NCBI RefSeq assembly: GCF_019599545.1
Contig: NZ_JAIEZV010000001.1
Location: forward strand, 186,001 to 250,000
Reading direction: 5' to 3'
Length of the DNA: 64,000 nt
From: Halobacillus sp. Nhm2S1
GTDB lineage: Bacteria > Bacillota > Bacilli > Bacillales > Halobacillaceae
Position numbers and translations under genes: made by a program. The notes under the pieces are model-generated. The model had not been told where the DNA came from. It worked only from the letters and a program-made list of their open reading frames with translations, and searched no databases. Positions 34,172-42,008 of the stretch are shown here, one piece after another; position 1 is the stretch's first letter; each line of letters starts with the position of its first letter.

Positions 34172-34744
34172 TTGGGAAGGAAACGAATTCTTACAAAAGA
34201 AGAAATTTTACATGAAACAGGTGCTTTGCTCAGGAGAGAGGGAATCCACGGGGTTCATTTTAAAAAACTGGCGGAGGAGCTCCAGGTGAGCAGAAGCACC
34301 CTTTACGAATATTTTAAAAATAAAGAAGATCTCATTCTCTCCTATATGAGAACTATGATGGAAGACATGACGGCTCAAATTGATGCAATTCCTGAAGAGG
34401 ATGCCCCCAATCAGAAGCTATACCATTTACTATTCATCTTTCTCGACCATGCAGAAACTCACCATATCGATCAAATGATCCGGGAGCTTCAGAGCAGTGA
34501 CCATACCCTTGCTCTATTCTATCGCACAAAAATTCATGAAGATCTAATGGGAACGTATGACCAAATGCTGAAATGGATTGAAGATGCAAAGAGAACAGGT
34601 ATCTGGAAGAATGATATAGAGAGTGAAATGGTGGCCGATCTCATTTTCCATTCCATATTATTTCCCACCAGACACAAATATGGAGTAAAAGAAATGACGG
34701 ATCAACTTTTTAGAATGATTGAATATGGTTTGAAAAAAGAATAA
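34172..34744 (+). CDS. TetR-family transcriptional regulator
   Basis: A 190-residue repressor-type protein. The N-terminal TetR helix-turn-helix is EEILHETGALLRREGIHGVHFKKLAEEL followed by VSRSTLYEYFKNKEDLI (about residues 9-55). The remaining helices form the ligand and dimer domain. The TTG at 34172 has GAGGAGG eight bases before it. A terminator follows the gene. The target is unknown: the next gene (AbrB-type membrane protein) is a natural candidate, and the distant pump at 4127 with a palindromic promoter is another; both are conjecture. Confidence 0.9.
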   Translation: MGRKRILTKEEILHETGALLRREGIHGVHFKKLAEELQVSRSTLYEYFKNKEDLILSYMRTMMEDMTAQIDAIPEEDAPNQKLYHLLFIFLDHAETHHIDQMIRELQSSDHTLALFYRTKIHEDLMGTYDQMLKWIEDAKRTGIWKNDIESEMVADLIFHSILFPTRHKYGVKEMTDQLFRMIEYGLKKE

Positions 34745-34749
34745 ATGTA

Positions 34750-34778
34750 CCGCTTCCCGAATGGGGAGCGGTTTCTTG
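34750..34778 (+). terminator. Terminator of the TetR gene
   Basis: CCGCTTCCC, four bases, GGGGAGCGG followed by TTTCTTGT. One mismatch-free nine-pair stem with a moderate T tail. Confidence 0.75.
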
Positions 34779-34830
34779 TATTTCTCATTTTCTCAATCCT
34801 TTTAGATCATCCGAAAGGAGCGCTCGCTCC

Positions 34831-35859
34831 ATGAGAGCTTCAAACAAAATGAAGACCTACATAATTGCAGGGCCGGGCGGGCTTTTGTTCGATCTTTTGA
34901 ACCTGCCGATCCCATGGATATTAGGGCCGTTCGTGTTCATCGTACTTGCTAAATCCCTCACGTCATTGGAATCGGAAGCAGGCCCCTCGACAAAAAATAC
35001 GGCTTTCGTTTTACTAGGAATCCAGATTGGTCTTACATTCAGTGCGGAAACCTTTCGTTCCATCGGTCCTTATTTGATTCCTTATACCATTCTAACATCA
35101 GCGATGATTGCGATCAGTTTACTAGCTGGTTGGTACATTTCCAAATATGGGGCCATAGATAAAACGACAGCGCTTGTAGGGAGCTCTCCAGGCGGACTGT
35201 CGGCCATGATTGCTGTGAGTGATTCAATGGAAGGGAATAGCGCACTTGTGACCATTTTCCATACATTACGTTTGATGAGCGTCCTGTTTATCATTCCTTT
35301 TTACGTCACACATGGGAATTTCGATCACTCAGCAACAGTCGGAGCTGGTGTATCCGGAGCGGTGTATAAAGGTTCTATTTATACCATCCCTTTATATTTG
35401 GCAGCTGGTTGGACAGGTTGGAAATTGAGAAAGTGGATTCCAGCTTCACTCGTCATCATTCCCATGCTTTTTGTAGGTTCTCTCCAAACCACTGGTGTCC
35501 CTTTCTATCCTTTACCGGAGCTGTTTTTCACGCTTGCTCAATTTCTTATAGGGGCATACTTAGGACATACAGTGTCTATAAAAGAGATTATTACAGCTGG
35601 GAAGACTTGCATAGCTTTCTTGGTTTTAGCTGTTTCCATGATAGGGGTAGGAATTGGAATGGCTTTTTTATTGAGTTGGTGGACAACCATGGAACCTAAA
35701 ACAGCTGTTTTGGCTCTTGCGCCTGGGGGTCTGGTAGAAATGTCCATCACCGCTGAACAAACGGGCGGTGAACCTGCAATCGTCAGCTCCTTGCAGACGA
35801 TACGATTATTGATCATCGTCCTATTGCTTCCCTGGTTGTTCAAAAAGTTAAGAACTTGA
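34831..35859 (+). CDS. AbrB-family (PF05145) duplicated membrane protein
   Basis: A 342-residue membrane protein of the bacterial AbrB-duplication family (not the transition-state DNA-binding AbrB). It has about nine to ten hydrophobic segments and an internal duplication: PWILGPFVFI and GIQIGLTFSA in the first half, VGSSPGGLSAMIAVSD near residue 129, and the matching LALAPGGLVEMSITAEQTGG near 295. These APGG/SPGG loops are the family hallmark. A transport role is suspected, with no substrate proven. GGAGCGCTCGCTCC before the ATG is the binding site and can fold on itself. Confidence 0.85.
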   Translation: MRASNKMKTYIIAGPGGLLFDLLNLPIPWILGPFVFIVLAKSLTSLESEAGPSTKNTAFVLLGIQIGLTFSAETFRSIGPYLIPYTILTSAMIAISLLAGWYISKYGAIDKTTALVGSSPGGLSAMIAVSDSMEGNSALVTIFHTLRLMSVLFIIPFYVTHGNFDHSATVGAGVSGAVYKGSIYTIPLYLAAGWTGWKLRKWIPASLVIIPMLFVGSLQTTGVPFYPLPELFFTLAQFLIGAYLGHTVSIKEIITAGKTCIAFLVLAVSMIGVGIGMAFLLSWWTTMEPKTAVLALAPGGLVEMSITAEQTGGEPAIVSSLQTIRLLIIVLLLPWLFKKLRT

Positions 35860-35862
35860 GTT

Positions 35863-35891
35863 TTGACATTATCTCGAATTAAAGATAAAAT
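35863..35891 (+). promoter_or_regulatory. mhqD promoter with MhqR operator in the spacer
   Basis: TTGACA (35863-35868), exactly 17 bases, TAAAAT (35886-35891). The spacer is occupied by tATCTCGAATTaaAGATa (35870-35887), which matches the MhqR operator that I recall from B. subtilis mhq genes (tATCTCGAATTCGAGATa). MhqR, a MarR-type thiol/quinone sensor, would block RNA polymerase here. No mhqR gene is in the window. Confidence 0.8.
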
Positions 35892-35958
35892 GTAGGAAGA
35901 ATAGATTAGGTATCAATAAAAATATTATGTAAACTAATGAAAGAAGGGATGAAGCACA

Positions 35959-36564
35959 ATGAATATGAAACACATTTTCCAAAGAGGAAATTCAGAACGG
36001 ACTTTGCTGCTTCTTCATGGTACAGGAGGGACAGAACAAGATTTGCTCCCGATTGCAAAGATGATTGATCCAGATGCCTCTGTCCTTTCTGTAAGAGGGA
36101 ATGTATCAGAAAATGGAATGCCGCGTTTTTTCAAACGTCTAAGAGAAGGAGTCTTCGATGAAGAGGACTTGATTGCCAGAACGGATGAATTGAATACTTT
36201 CCTGGAAGAGGCCAGTAAGGAATATGGATTTGATCGTAACCAGGTCATTGCTGCCGGATATTCCAATGGAGCGAATATCGCAGGAAGCCTACTGTTTCAT
36301 TATAAAGAGAGCTTACGTGGGGCTTTGCTTTTTCATCCAATGGTTCCACGGAGGGGAATTGAACTCCCTGATCAAGCAGGTCTTCCTGTATTTATCGGTG
36401 CTGGTGAAAATGACCCGATCTGTCCAGCTCAAGAAACCAAAGACTTAGAGGAGCTATTGACAGAGGCCGGAGCGGATGTAACTGTCCATTGGGAGCGTAT
36501 GGGGCATCAATTGACTGAAAATGAAGTGAAAACAGCGGCAGATTGGTATAAAGGTCAATTTTAA
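35959..36564 (+). CDS. mhqD: MhqD-like carboxylesterase/phospholipase
   Basis: A 201-residue alpha/beta hydrolase of the phospholipase/carboxylesterase family. The oxyanion HGTGG is near residue 20, the nucleophile Ser in AAGYSNGA near residue 98, the acid in GAGENDPIC near 147, and His in GHQLTENE near 178. B. subtilis MhqD (YodD) is induced by methylhydroquinone and catechol, and the matching operator in this promoter supports orthology. AAGGGATG precedes the ATG; a second in-frame ATG six bases later is possible. Single gene. Confidence 0.9.
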   Translation: MNMKHIFQRGNSERTLLLLHGTGGTEQDLLPIAKMIDPDASVLSVRGNVSENGMPRFFKRLREGVFDEEDLIARTDELNTFLEEASKEYGFDRNQVIAAGYSNGANIAGSLLFHYKESLRGALLFHPMVPRRGIELPDQAGLPVFIGAGENDPICPAQETKDLEELLTEAGADVTVHWERMGHQLTENEVKTAADWYKGQF

Positions 36565-36576
36565 TCTTCTAATATA

Positions 36577-36605
36577 TTGAGTCCTTCTTTTGTTCATTGT
36601 ATGAT
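36577..36605 (+). promoter_or_regulatory. Promoter of the small DUF6501-like gene
   Basis: TTGAGT (36577-36582), 17 bases, TATGAT (36600-36605), 30 bases before the start codon. Confidence 0.65.
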
Positions 36606-36634
36606 AGGAACACGAAGAGCAAGGAGGATGTTCT

Positions 36635-36838
36635 ATGATTCATAAGAATTGGGAAAACAACGATACTATTAAACAAATCGAATGTGTTCATAACGATGCA
36701 AAAAAATTCGTCGTGAACAATGTGCTTACTCCAGGCAAAGTGTATGATGTGAAAAACGAAAGTGAAGAATTCTACTTTGTCATTGATAATTCGGGCCGCA
36801 TGGGCGGTTTTTATAAGGAGTATTTCAAAGAAGTGTGA
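36635..36838 (+). CDS. Small conserved protein (DUF6501-like)
   Basis: A 67-residue acidic soluble protein. VVNNVLTPGKVYDVKNESEEFYFVIDNSGRMGGFYKEYFKEV suggests a small beta-barrel (SH3-like) fold and resembles what I remember of the DUF6501 family in Bacillus; that name is not certain. GGAGG seven bases before the ATG. It has its own promoter and a strong terminator, so it is a standalone unit. Function unknown. Confidence 0.8.
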   Translation: MIHKNWENNDTIKQIECVHNDAKKFVVNNVLTPGKVYDVKNESEEFYFVIDNSGRMGGFYKEYFKEV

Positions 36839-36847
36839 ATGACTAAG

Positions 36848-36877
36848 AAAGCCAGGGACTTAAGTCCCTGGCTTTTT
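36848..36877 (+). terminator. Terminator of the small DUF6501-like gene
   Basis: AAAGCCAGGGACT, TA centre, AGTCCCTGGCTTT plus TT: an almost perfect palindrome with T tail. Confidence 0.92.
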
Positions 36878-36989
36878 CTGTATATGTAAATTCTCTTTCA
36901 AGATTGGTATAGGGATTTGTTCTCATGTTTATACAAAAGATTAAGTAGGGTAAGGGTAACTAAAAAGTTATTGAAAGGAAGAGTATGCC

Positions 36990-38585
36990 ATGATTTTGGA
37001 TAACGTACGAATCTATCAACCCGATCCAACTTATAAAAGTGACCGGACTTATGCGGTTAAAGTAGAAGGAGAGAAGATTGAGGCCATCTATGAATCGCCT
37101 TATGATGGAGAGGAAGATGTCATAGACGGGAGAGGACGAGTCCTTTCTCCTTCCTTCAACGATAGCCATATGCACCTGCTCCGTTACGGGCTGTTAAAGA
37201 AAGAATTAGACCTTACCCAAGTAACGAGCTGGGAAGAAATGAAAGCTGTGATTGAGAATCATTACGATGAACTTCAACAATACGACTGGATTTTTGGAAA
37301 AGGTTTCAACGATGGAAACTTTGATGATATCGATCACCTCTTAACCTCTGAAGATTTAAATGAAATTCAAGTGAATGCGTATATGTACTTCATGCATCAG
37401 GATGGTCATGAATGTGTCATTAGTGAACAGGCGATGGAACTGTTGAAAGAAGAAGAGGATTTCAAGAAAGAACCGGATGAATTTAAAGAAAAAGATGAAC
37501 ATGGGAACTGGAATGGCCGCTTTAAAGATACAGCGGTTCATTATATCAAGCATCATTTTTGGGGACGTTCTGCAGAGGATGCAAAAGAAGCAATAAAGAA
37601 AGCAGTGCCTAACCTTAGTGAACACGGCCTAACCTCTGTGCATACGGATGATATTAACTTCATCGGCTCGTATGAACGATTGTGGCAGGCCTACACAGAA
37701 CTAGAACAAGAAGAAAGATTACCGATCGATGTACAACTTCATCATTATGTCTTCAATATTGAGGACATGAAATCCTATTGTAAGGAAAACGAGCTTCGCA
37801 CAGGTCAAGGAACACCTCAAGTGAGAGTGGGATCTTTCAAGATATTCCTAGACGGTACCCAAAGGCTTTATACGGCAGCCATGAGGAACCCTTATCCTGT
37901 AGAACCAAGTGCAGACGGCCGTTTGATTTATACCCAAGAACAACTGGATGAAATGGTCAAATATGCGAGTGATAATGATATGCAAGTCGCTATGCATGCG
38001 ATCGGCGATCGTGCTGTCGAACAGGCAATTACGGCTCTTGAGAAATCCAAGGAAGCTACGAAACGTTTACGCCACCGAATTATTCATGCCCAGACATTAG
38101 CTCCCGATCTGATTGCCAGGTTAAGAGAGCTGAAGCCTTACATTGAAACACAGCCTTCCTTCCTTCTTGATGAGTGGAGTGAAAAAGGGAAATGGACACC
38201 AGAGAGTCTTCTTCCTTACTGTGATGCCTATCAAAGTCTTGTGAAAGAGCACATTCCCTTGACGTTAAGTTCTGATCTCCCTATTGGTGCACTGAATCCT
38301 TTCACAACCATATTTACGGCTGTTAATCGCACAGACCTCGATGGAAACCCTGAAGGCGGCTGGATGCCACAGGAAAAATTAAGCATAAAGGATTCCTTTC
38401 TTGGTTTTACAAAAACTCCAGCTGAACTTGAATACAGGGAAGAAGAAAAGGGTAAAATAGAACCTGGTTATCAAGCCGATTTTCTAATCCTTGACAAACA
38501 TCCCGAAGATACAAAGTCTGAAAGGGTAAAGGATATAAAAGTATTGGAAACATGGCATAGAGGAAAGTGCGTTTATCGGAAGTGA
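36990..38585 (+). CDS. Amidohydrolase family protein (YtcJ-like)
   Basis: A 531-residue metal-dependent hydrolase of the amidohydrolase-3 family. The N-terminal metal pair is the HMH of NDSHMHLLRYG near residue 57; MHAIGDRAVEQAI near 334 and RHRIIHAQ near 361 hold the central histidines, and SSDLPIGALNPF near 428 the C-terminal Asp. The flanking beta-sandwich is seen at the start (ILDNVRIYQ) and end (GYQADFLILDKHPED). Substrate unknown; YtcJ-type proteins are predicted exoenzyme-like deacylases. GAAAGGAAG precedes the ATG. Separate unit. Confidence 0.88.
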   Translation: MILDNVRIYQPDPTYKSDRTYAVKVEGEKIEAIYESPYDGEEDVIDGRGRVLSPSFNDSHMHLLRYGLLKKELDLTQVTSWEEMKAVIENHYDELQQYDWIFGKGFNDGNFDDIDHLLTSEDLNEIQVNAYMYFMHQDGHECVISEQAMELLKEEEDFKKEPDEFKEKDEHGNWNGRFKDTAVHYIKHHFWGRSAEDAKEAIKKAVPNLSEHGLTSVHTDDINFIGSYERLWQAYTELEQEERLPIDVQLHHYVFNIEDMKSYCKENELRTGQGTPQVRVGSFKIFLDGTQRLYTAAMRNPYPVEPSADGRLIYTQEQLDEMVKYASDNDMQVAMHAIGDRAVEQAITALEKSKEATKRLRHRIIHAQTLAPDLIARLRELKPYIETQPSFLLDEWSEKGKWTPESLLPYCDAYQSLVKEHIPLTLSSDLPIGALNPFTTIFTAVNRTDLDGNPEGGWMPQEKLSIKDSFLGFTKTPAELEYREEEKGKIEPGYQADFLILDKHPEDTKSERVKDIKVLETWHRGKCVYRK

Positions 38586-38603
38586 TGTCTTCTGCAACTT
38601 TCC

Positions 38604-38632
38604 TTGTCAACACTCGTTCCATCAGCCATAAT
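38604..38632 (+). promoter_or_regulatory. Promoter of the histidine phosphatase gene
   Basis: TTGTCA (38604-38609), 17 bases, CATAAT (38627-38632); start codon 36 bases downstream. Confidence 0.65.
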
Positions 38633-38667
38633 GGACATAAGTGAAGGAAAGGGGAGGATGGGTAGCA

Positions 38668-39216
38668 ATGGAGAAATTATTTTTAGTGCGTCACAGTGAA
38701 ACAGAAGGTCAGCATGAAGATTCCCCGCTAACAAAGACGGGCATCAGGCAGGCGCAAATGCTCGCGACTTTTTTAGAGAATTACGGTCACAGCATTGACC
38801 GTATCATATCAAGCCCTTATTTGCGGGCGATTGAAACGATCAAGCCTTTTGCCAGAAAAAACAATGTGACCATCGAAATGGATGATCGTTTAGAGGAGCG
38901 TGTCCTAAGCCGTGAACCACTAGATGACTGGGAAGAAGTCCTTCATGATACGTTCGTCGACCCAGAATTGAAATTTACCGGAGGAGAATCTTCCACTGAA
39001 GCAAAAAAACGTGTCCTTTCTCTGATTGACGAACTTGAAAATGAGGATTGTGGAAACGTTCTCCTTGTTACTCACGGGAATCTGCTCGCCTTATTGCTAC
39101 AAAAATATAACCGTGAAATCGGTTTTTATGAATGGAAGCGTCTCTCCCGTCCAGATGTGTTTCTTGTTCAAAAACAAGGGGGAGAATATACAGTCGAACG
39201 CATTTGGGAAGACTGA
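38668..39216 (+). CDS. Histidine phosphatase (phosphoglycerate mutase superfamily)
   Basis: A 182-residue cytosolic phosphatase. The RHG-type phosphohistidine motif is LVRHSETEG (residues 6-14; the third residue is Ser rather than the common Gly), SSPYLRAIETIKPF near residue 49, the proton-donor Glu in DDRLEERVL near 74, and the second His in LLVTHGNLLALLL near 132. Substrate not deducible. GGGGAGGA nine bases before ATG at 38668; the earlier in-frame GTG at 38641 precedes the site. Confidence 0.88.
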   Translation: MEKLFLVRHSETEGQHEDSPLTKTGIRQAQMLATFLENYGHSIDRIISSPYLRAIETIKPFARKNNVTIEMDDRLEERVLSREPLDDWEEVLHDTFVDPELKFTGGESSTEAKKRVLSLIDELENEDCGNVLLVTHGNLLALLLQKYNREIGFYEWKRLSRPDVFLVQKQGGEYTVERIWED

Positions 39217-39275
39217 GAGCCTACTTCCCATTTCTTTTTCAGTTCGATGCGAAAATGGTCGAACATCTACGGGAA

Positions 39276-39304
39276 TTGCGATTTTTTATCAAAATCGTTA
39301 TAGT
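39276..39304 (+). promoter_or_regulatory. Ferredoxin promoter with inverted repeat in the spacer
   Basis: TTGCGA (39276-39281), 17 bases, TATAGT (39299-39304). CGATTTT, five bases, AAAATCG (39279-39297) is a perfect inverted repeat filling the spacer, a possible repressor site. Confidence 0.6.
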
Positions 39305-39387
39305 ATATTGTGGTGTTTATTCTAGCCATTATGGGTGAATAGTATTTTATAAGCACACGAAATTTTATAAAAGGAGGAGAAATAGAT

Positions 39388-39627
39388 ATGGCATTTGTAA
39401 TCACATCCCCTTGTAAAGATGAGAAAGCTGGAGAATGCGTGGATGTGTGCCCAGTTGATTGTATCGAAGAAGGGAAAGATATGTTCTATATCGACCCTGC
39501 GATTTGCATAGATTGTGGTGCGTGTGAAGCGGTGTGTCCAGTTGAAGCTATTTATATCGAAGACGAGGTACCAGAAGAAGAAACTCCATACATCGAGATT
39601 AACCGTAAGTTCTTTGAAGAACAATAA
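39388..39627 (+). CDS. fer: Ferredoxin (two-cluster bacterial type)
   Basis: A 79-residue iron-sulfur electron carrier. The first cluster site is SPCKDEKAGECVDVCPVDCI and the second CIDCGACEAVCPVEAI. The spacing C-x7-C-x3-CP in the first half is the seven-iron (3Fe-4S plus 4Fe-4S) style. The acidic tail (EDEVPEEETPY) is typical of Bacillus ferredoxins. AAAGGAGGAG seven bases before the ATG. Monocistronic with its own terminator; the physiological partner is not visible. Confidence 0.95.
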   Translation: MAFVITSPCKDEKAGECVDVCPVDCIEEGKDMFYIDPAICIDCGACEAVCPVEAIYIEDEVPEEETPYIEINRKFFEEQ

Positions 39628-39638
39628 GTATCATAACC

Positions 39639-39672
39639 AGACCGTCTCTTATCTAAAGAGACGGTCTTTTTC
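39639..39672 (+). terminator. Terminator of fer
   Basis: AGACCGTCTCTT, ATCTA, AAGAGACGGTCT followed by TTTTT: a perfect twelve-pair stem. Confidence 0.93.
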
Positions 39673-39906
39673 ATACCCTATTTTCCTTTCCCTTCTTCCA
39701 CTATAGCTGCCTACTGTGGAAAACTTAGTCTTGAGAATCTCCCTGGCCATATTCACTCCATAAACATCTCGAAGTTAATTATTCTAGAGCCTTCTATAAA
39801 GCTGAATTGTGATGCAGCTTTTTTGTTCCGGTTGGTTATTGCGTGAATAAATTTTCATTAGGCAGGGTAGATAGAAAAAGAATGATTACAAGGGAGGACA
39901 TAAAAC

Positions 39907-40647
39907 ATGACAAAACTAAAAAACCAGACAGCCATCATAACCGGGGCGAGTAGTGGAATCGGTAAAGCAATTGCCCATCATTTAGCAAATGAAGGGGCGA
40001 ATGTCGTACTCGCAGCTAGACGAGCAGAAAAGTTGAATGAACTGGCAGAAGAAATTACTGAACAATACAATGTAGAAGCGAAAGTGGTAGAAACAGATGT
40101 GACCAAAAGAGAAGATGTCGAGAGACTAGTATCTGAAACCAAATCAGCGTTCAATACGGTGGACGTTTTCATTAATAATGCAGGGGTCATGTTGCTCTCC
40201 TTCTTAAAGAATGACCACGTGGATGAATGGGAGCAGATGGTCGATGTCAATATTAAAGGGGTTCTGTACGGGATCCATGCAAGCTTACCTACAATGATTG
40301 AACAGGAGTCCGGTCATATTGTTAATGTTTCTTCTGTTGCAGGACATGAAGTCTTTCCATCCAGTACTGTTTACAGCGCGACAAAATATGCTGTGAAAGC
40401 TCTTTCGATGGGGATGGAGAAAGAACTTTCTAAATCTGGGGTGCGGGTGACGAACGTTTCACCTGGGGCTGTAGATACAGAGCTTACCGATCATATAACC
40501 GATGGAGATGTCATTGAAATGTTCAAGAACCGTAGTATGGATCCGCTAGAAGCGGATGATATCGCACGTGCGGTCTCTTATGCTGTGACTCAGCCGTCTT
40601 ATGTGAATGTAAATGAAGTCATCGTCCGTCCGATGCACCAAAAATAA
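39907..40647 (+). CDS. Short-chain dehydrogenase/reductase (second)
   Basis: A 246-residue classical SDR. TGASSGIGKAIA near residue 13, NNAGVM near 88, Ser in NVSSVAG near 140 and YSATK near 153. The C-terminal half with VSPGAVDTELTDHI and YVNVNEVIVRP resembles the YdfG-like/serine-3-dehydrogenase clade. Substrate unknown. GGGAGGA before the ATG. It ends 35 bases from the convergent acyP gene. Confidence 0.9.
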   Translation: MTKLKNQTAIITGASSGIGKAIAHHLANEGANVVLAARRAEKLNELAEEITEQYNVEAKVVETDVTKREDVERLVSETKSAFNTVDVFINNAGVMLLSFLKNDHVDEWEQMVDVNIKGVLYGIHASLPTMIEQESGHIVNVSSVAGHEVFPSSTVYSATKYAVKALSMGMEKELSKSGVRVTNVSPGAVDTELTDHITDGDVIEMFKNRSMDPLEADDIARAVSYAVTQPSYVNVNEVIVRPMHQK

Positions 40648-40651
40648 AGAA

Positions 40652-40682
40652 AAAAAAGATGGCCGCAGGGGTGCGGTCATCT
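40652..40682 (-). terminator. Terminator of acyP
   Basis: Minus strand GATGACCGCA, CCCC, TGCGGCCATC followed by seven T: a ten-pair stem with one wobble. The plus-strand tail (CTTCATTG) is weak, so it mainly serves acyP. Confidence 0.85.
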
Positions 40683-40958
40683 TCATTGTACGACTTTGAA
40701 TTTTTTATAATTGTTCATTTCACTCTTATTTTTAACGTCAAGAGCTTCCACTTTACTAAATGGTGTCGGACCCTCGTCGATTTTTTTTATGAATTTTTGT
40801 AATTTCCCATGCTCACCTTCCGCTTCGATTAGAACGGTACCATCAGGCTGGTTTTTGACCCATCCTGTAACACCGATTTGTTCAGCGATTTGTTTGGTAG
40901 CAGCACGGAATCCGACCCCTTGAACACGGCCATGAACAGTTATTTGATTATTTTCCAT
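40683..40958 (-). CDS. acyP: Acylphosphatase
   Basis: A 91-residue enzyme hydrolysing acyl phosphates. The phosphate loop GRVQGVGFRAAT (residues 10-21) contains the catalytic Arg, and Asn in GWVKNQPDGTV (about residue 36) completes the site. GGAGG before the ATG. Complete and of standard length. Convergent with the SDR. Confidence 0.95.
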   Translation of the reverse strand: MENNQITVHGRVQGVGFRAATKQIAEQIGVTGWVKNQPDGTVLIEAEGEHGKLQKFIKKIDEGPTPFSKVEALDVKNKSEMNNYKKFKVVQ

Positions 40959-41032
40959 TCTTCCACCTCCTCATCTATCCTCTTGTTTCCCCATAAATAG
41001 AATTCGGCAAACCTTAAAAGGAGTGAACTTAT

Positions 41033-42007
41033 ATGAGAGAAATTGACATAACAAAAGTTGAGGGTTTCTTTTTTGGTCAGAAAGAAAGTGAAGATCATCA
41101 CACAGGGTGTACAGTCATCCTAAGTCAAGATGGCGCAACCGCAGGCGTGGATGTCCGGGGTGGAGCACCTGGTACAAGAGAGACCGATGCGTTAAAATCC
41201 GAAAATCTTGTGCAGCACATTCATGGACTGTTTTTATCTGGAGGCAGTGCTTTTGGACTGGAAGTCGGGTCAGGTGTGATGCGATATTTGGAAGAGAAAG
41301 GAATCGGATTTGATGCAGGGGTGACTCGTGTCCCAATTGTCCCCGGGGCAATTTTATTTGATTTAAGGGAAAATGACCGAGGGATGCGCCCGGATGCTGC
41401 CATGGGGTATGAAGCTGCCTCTTCCGCTTTCCAAAACTCCCACTTGAAACAAGGCAATTATGGCGCTGGTGCTGGTGCGACTGTCGGCAAAGGGAAAGGA
41501 CCATCTTACAGCATGAAAGGCGGATTGGGGCACTATGCCATCCAGGTCGGAGACGTGAAAGTGGGAGCTGTAGTCGCGGTTAATTGTTTTGGAGACGTCA
41601 TTGAACCTGAGACTGGCCGGATTATCGCTGGTCTCCAGAGGAATGGAAAGTTATTAAATAGCGAAGAAGTGATAATGAGTGAAATCATGGGAGGTCACAC
41701 GAATCGCTTTCGTGGGAATACGACCATCGGAGCTGTCGTTACGAATGCGAGTGTGGATAAACCAGCAGCAAATAAACTGGCGTCCATGGCGCATGCGGGG
41801 CTCTCTCGTACCATCCGTCCCTCGCATACATTCGTTGATGGAGATACGATATTTTTTATGGGGTCAGGAAAAATTTCCTGTGACTACAACAGTCTCGGAG
41901 TCATGGCTGTGAAAGCAATCGAAAGAGCAGTTCAAAATGCAGTGACTCATGCACAATCAACAAACAGTTTTTTATCAGCTAACGATATTCAGCGGGAGGA
42001 ATCTTGA
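41033..42007 (+). CDS. P1/DmpA-family (S58) self-cleaving peptidase
   Basis: A 324-residue protein of the peptidase family S58 (DmpA, beta-peptidyl aminopeptidase), an Ntn-like fold that cleaves itself into two chains. The likely autocleavage site is in RGNTTIGAVVTN near residue 229, where the nucleophile Thr follows Asn. GCTVILSQDGATAGVDVRGGAPGTRETD near residue 25 and HGLFLSGGSAFGLEV near 63 are family marks, as is YGAGAGATVGK. AAAAGGAGTG precedes the ATG. It opens a four-gene operon with one-base spacing to the next gene. Confidence 0.9.
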   Translation: MREIDITKVEGFFFGQKESEDHHTGCTVILSQDGATAGVDVRGGAPGTRETDALKSENLVQHIHGLFLSGGSAFGLEVGSGVMRYLEEKGIGFDAGVTRVPIVPGAILFDLRENDRGMRPDAAMGYEAASSAFQNSHLKQGNYGAGAGATVGKGKGPSYSMKGGLGHYAIQVGDVKVGAVVAVNCFGDVIEPETGRIIAGLQRNGKLLNSEEVIMSEIMGGHTNRFRGNTTIGAVVTNASVDKPAANKLASMAHAGLSRTIRPSHTFVDGDTIFFMGSGKISCDYNSLGVMAVKAIERAVQNAVTHAQSTNSFLSANDIQREES

Positions 42008-42008
42008 A

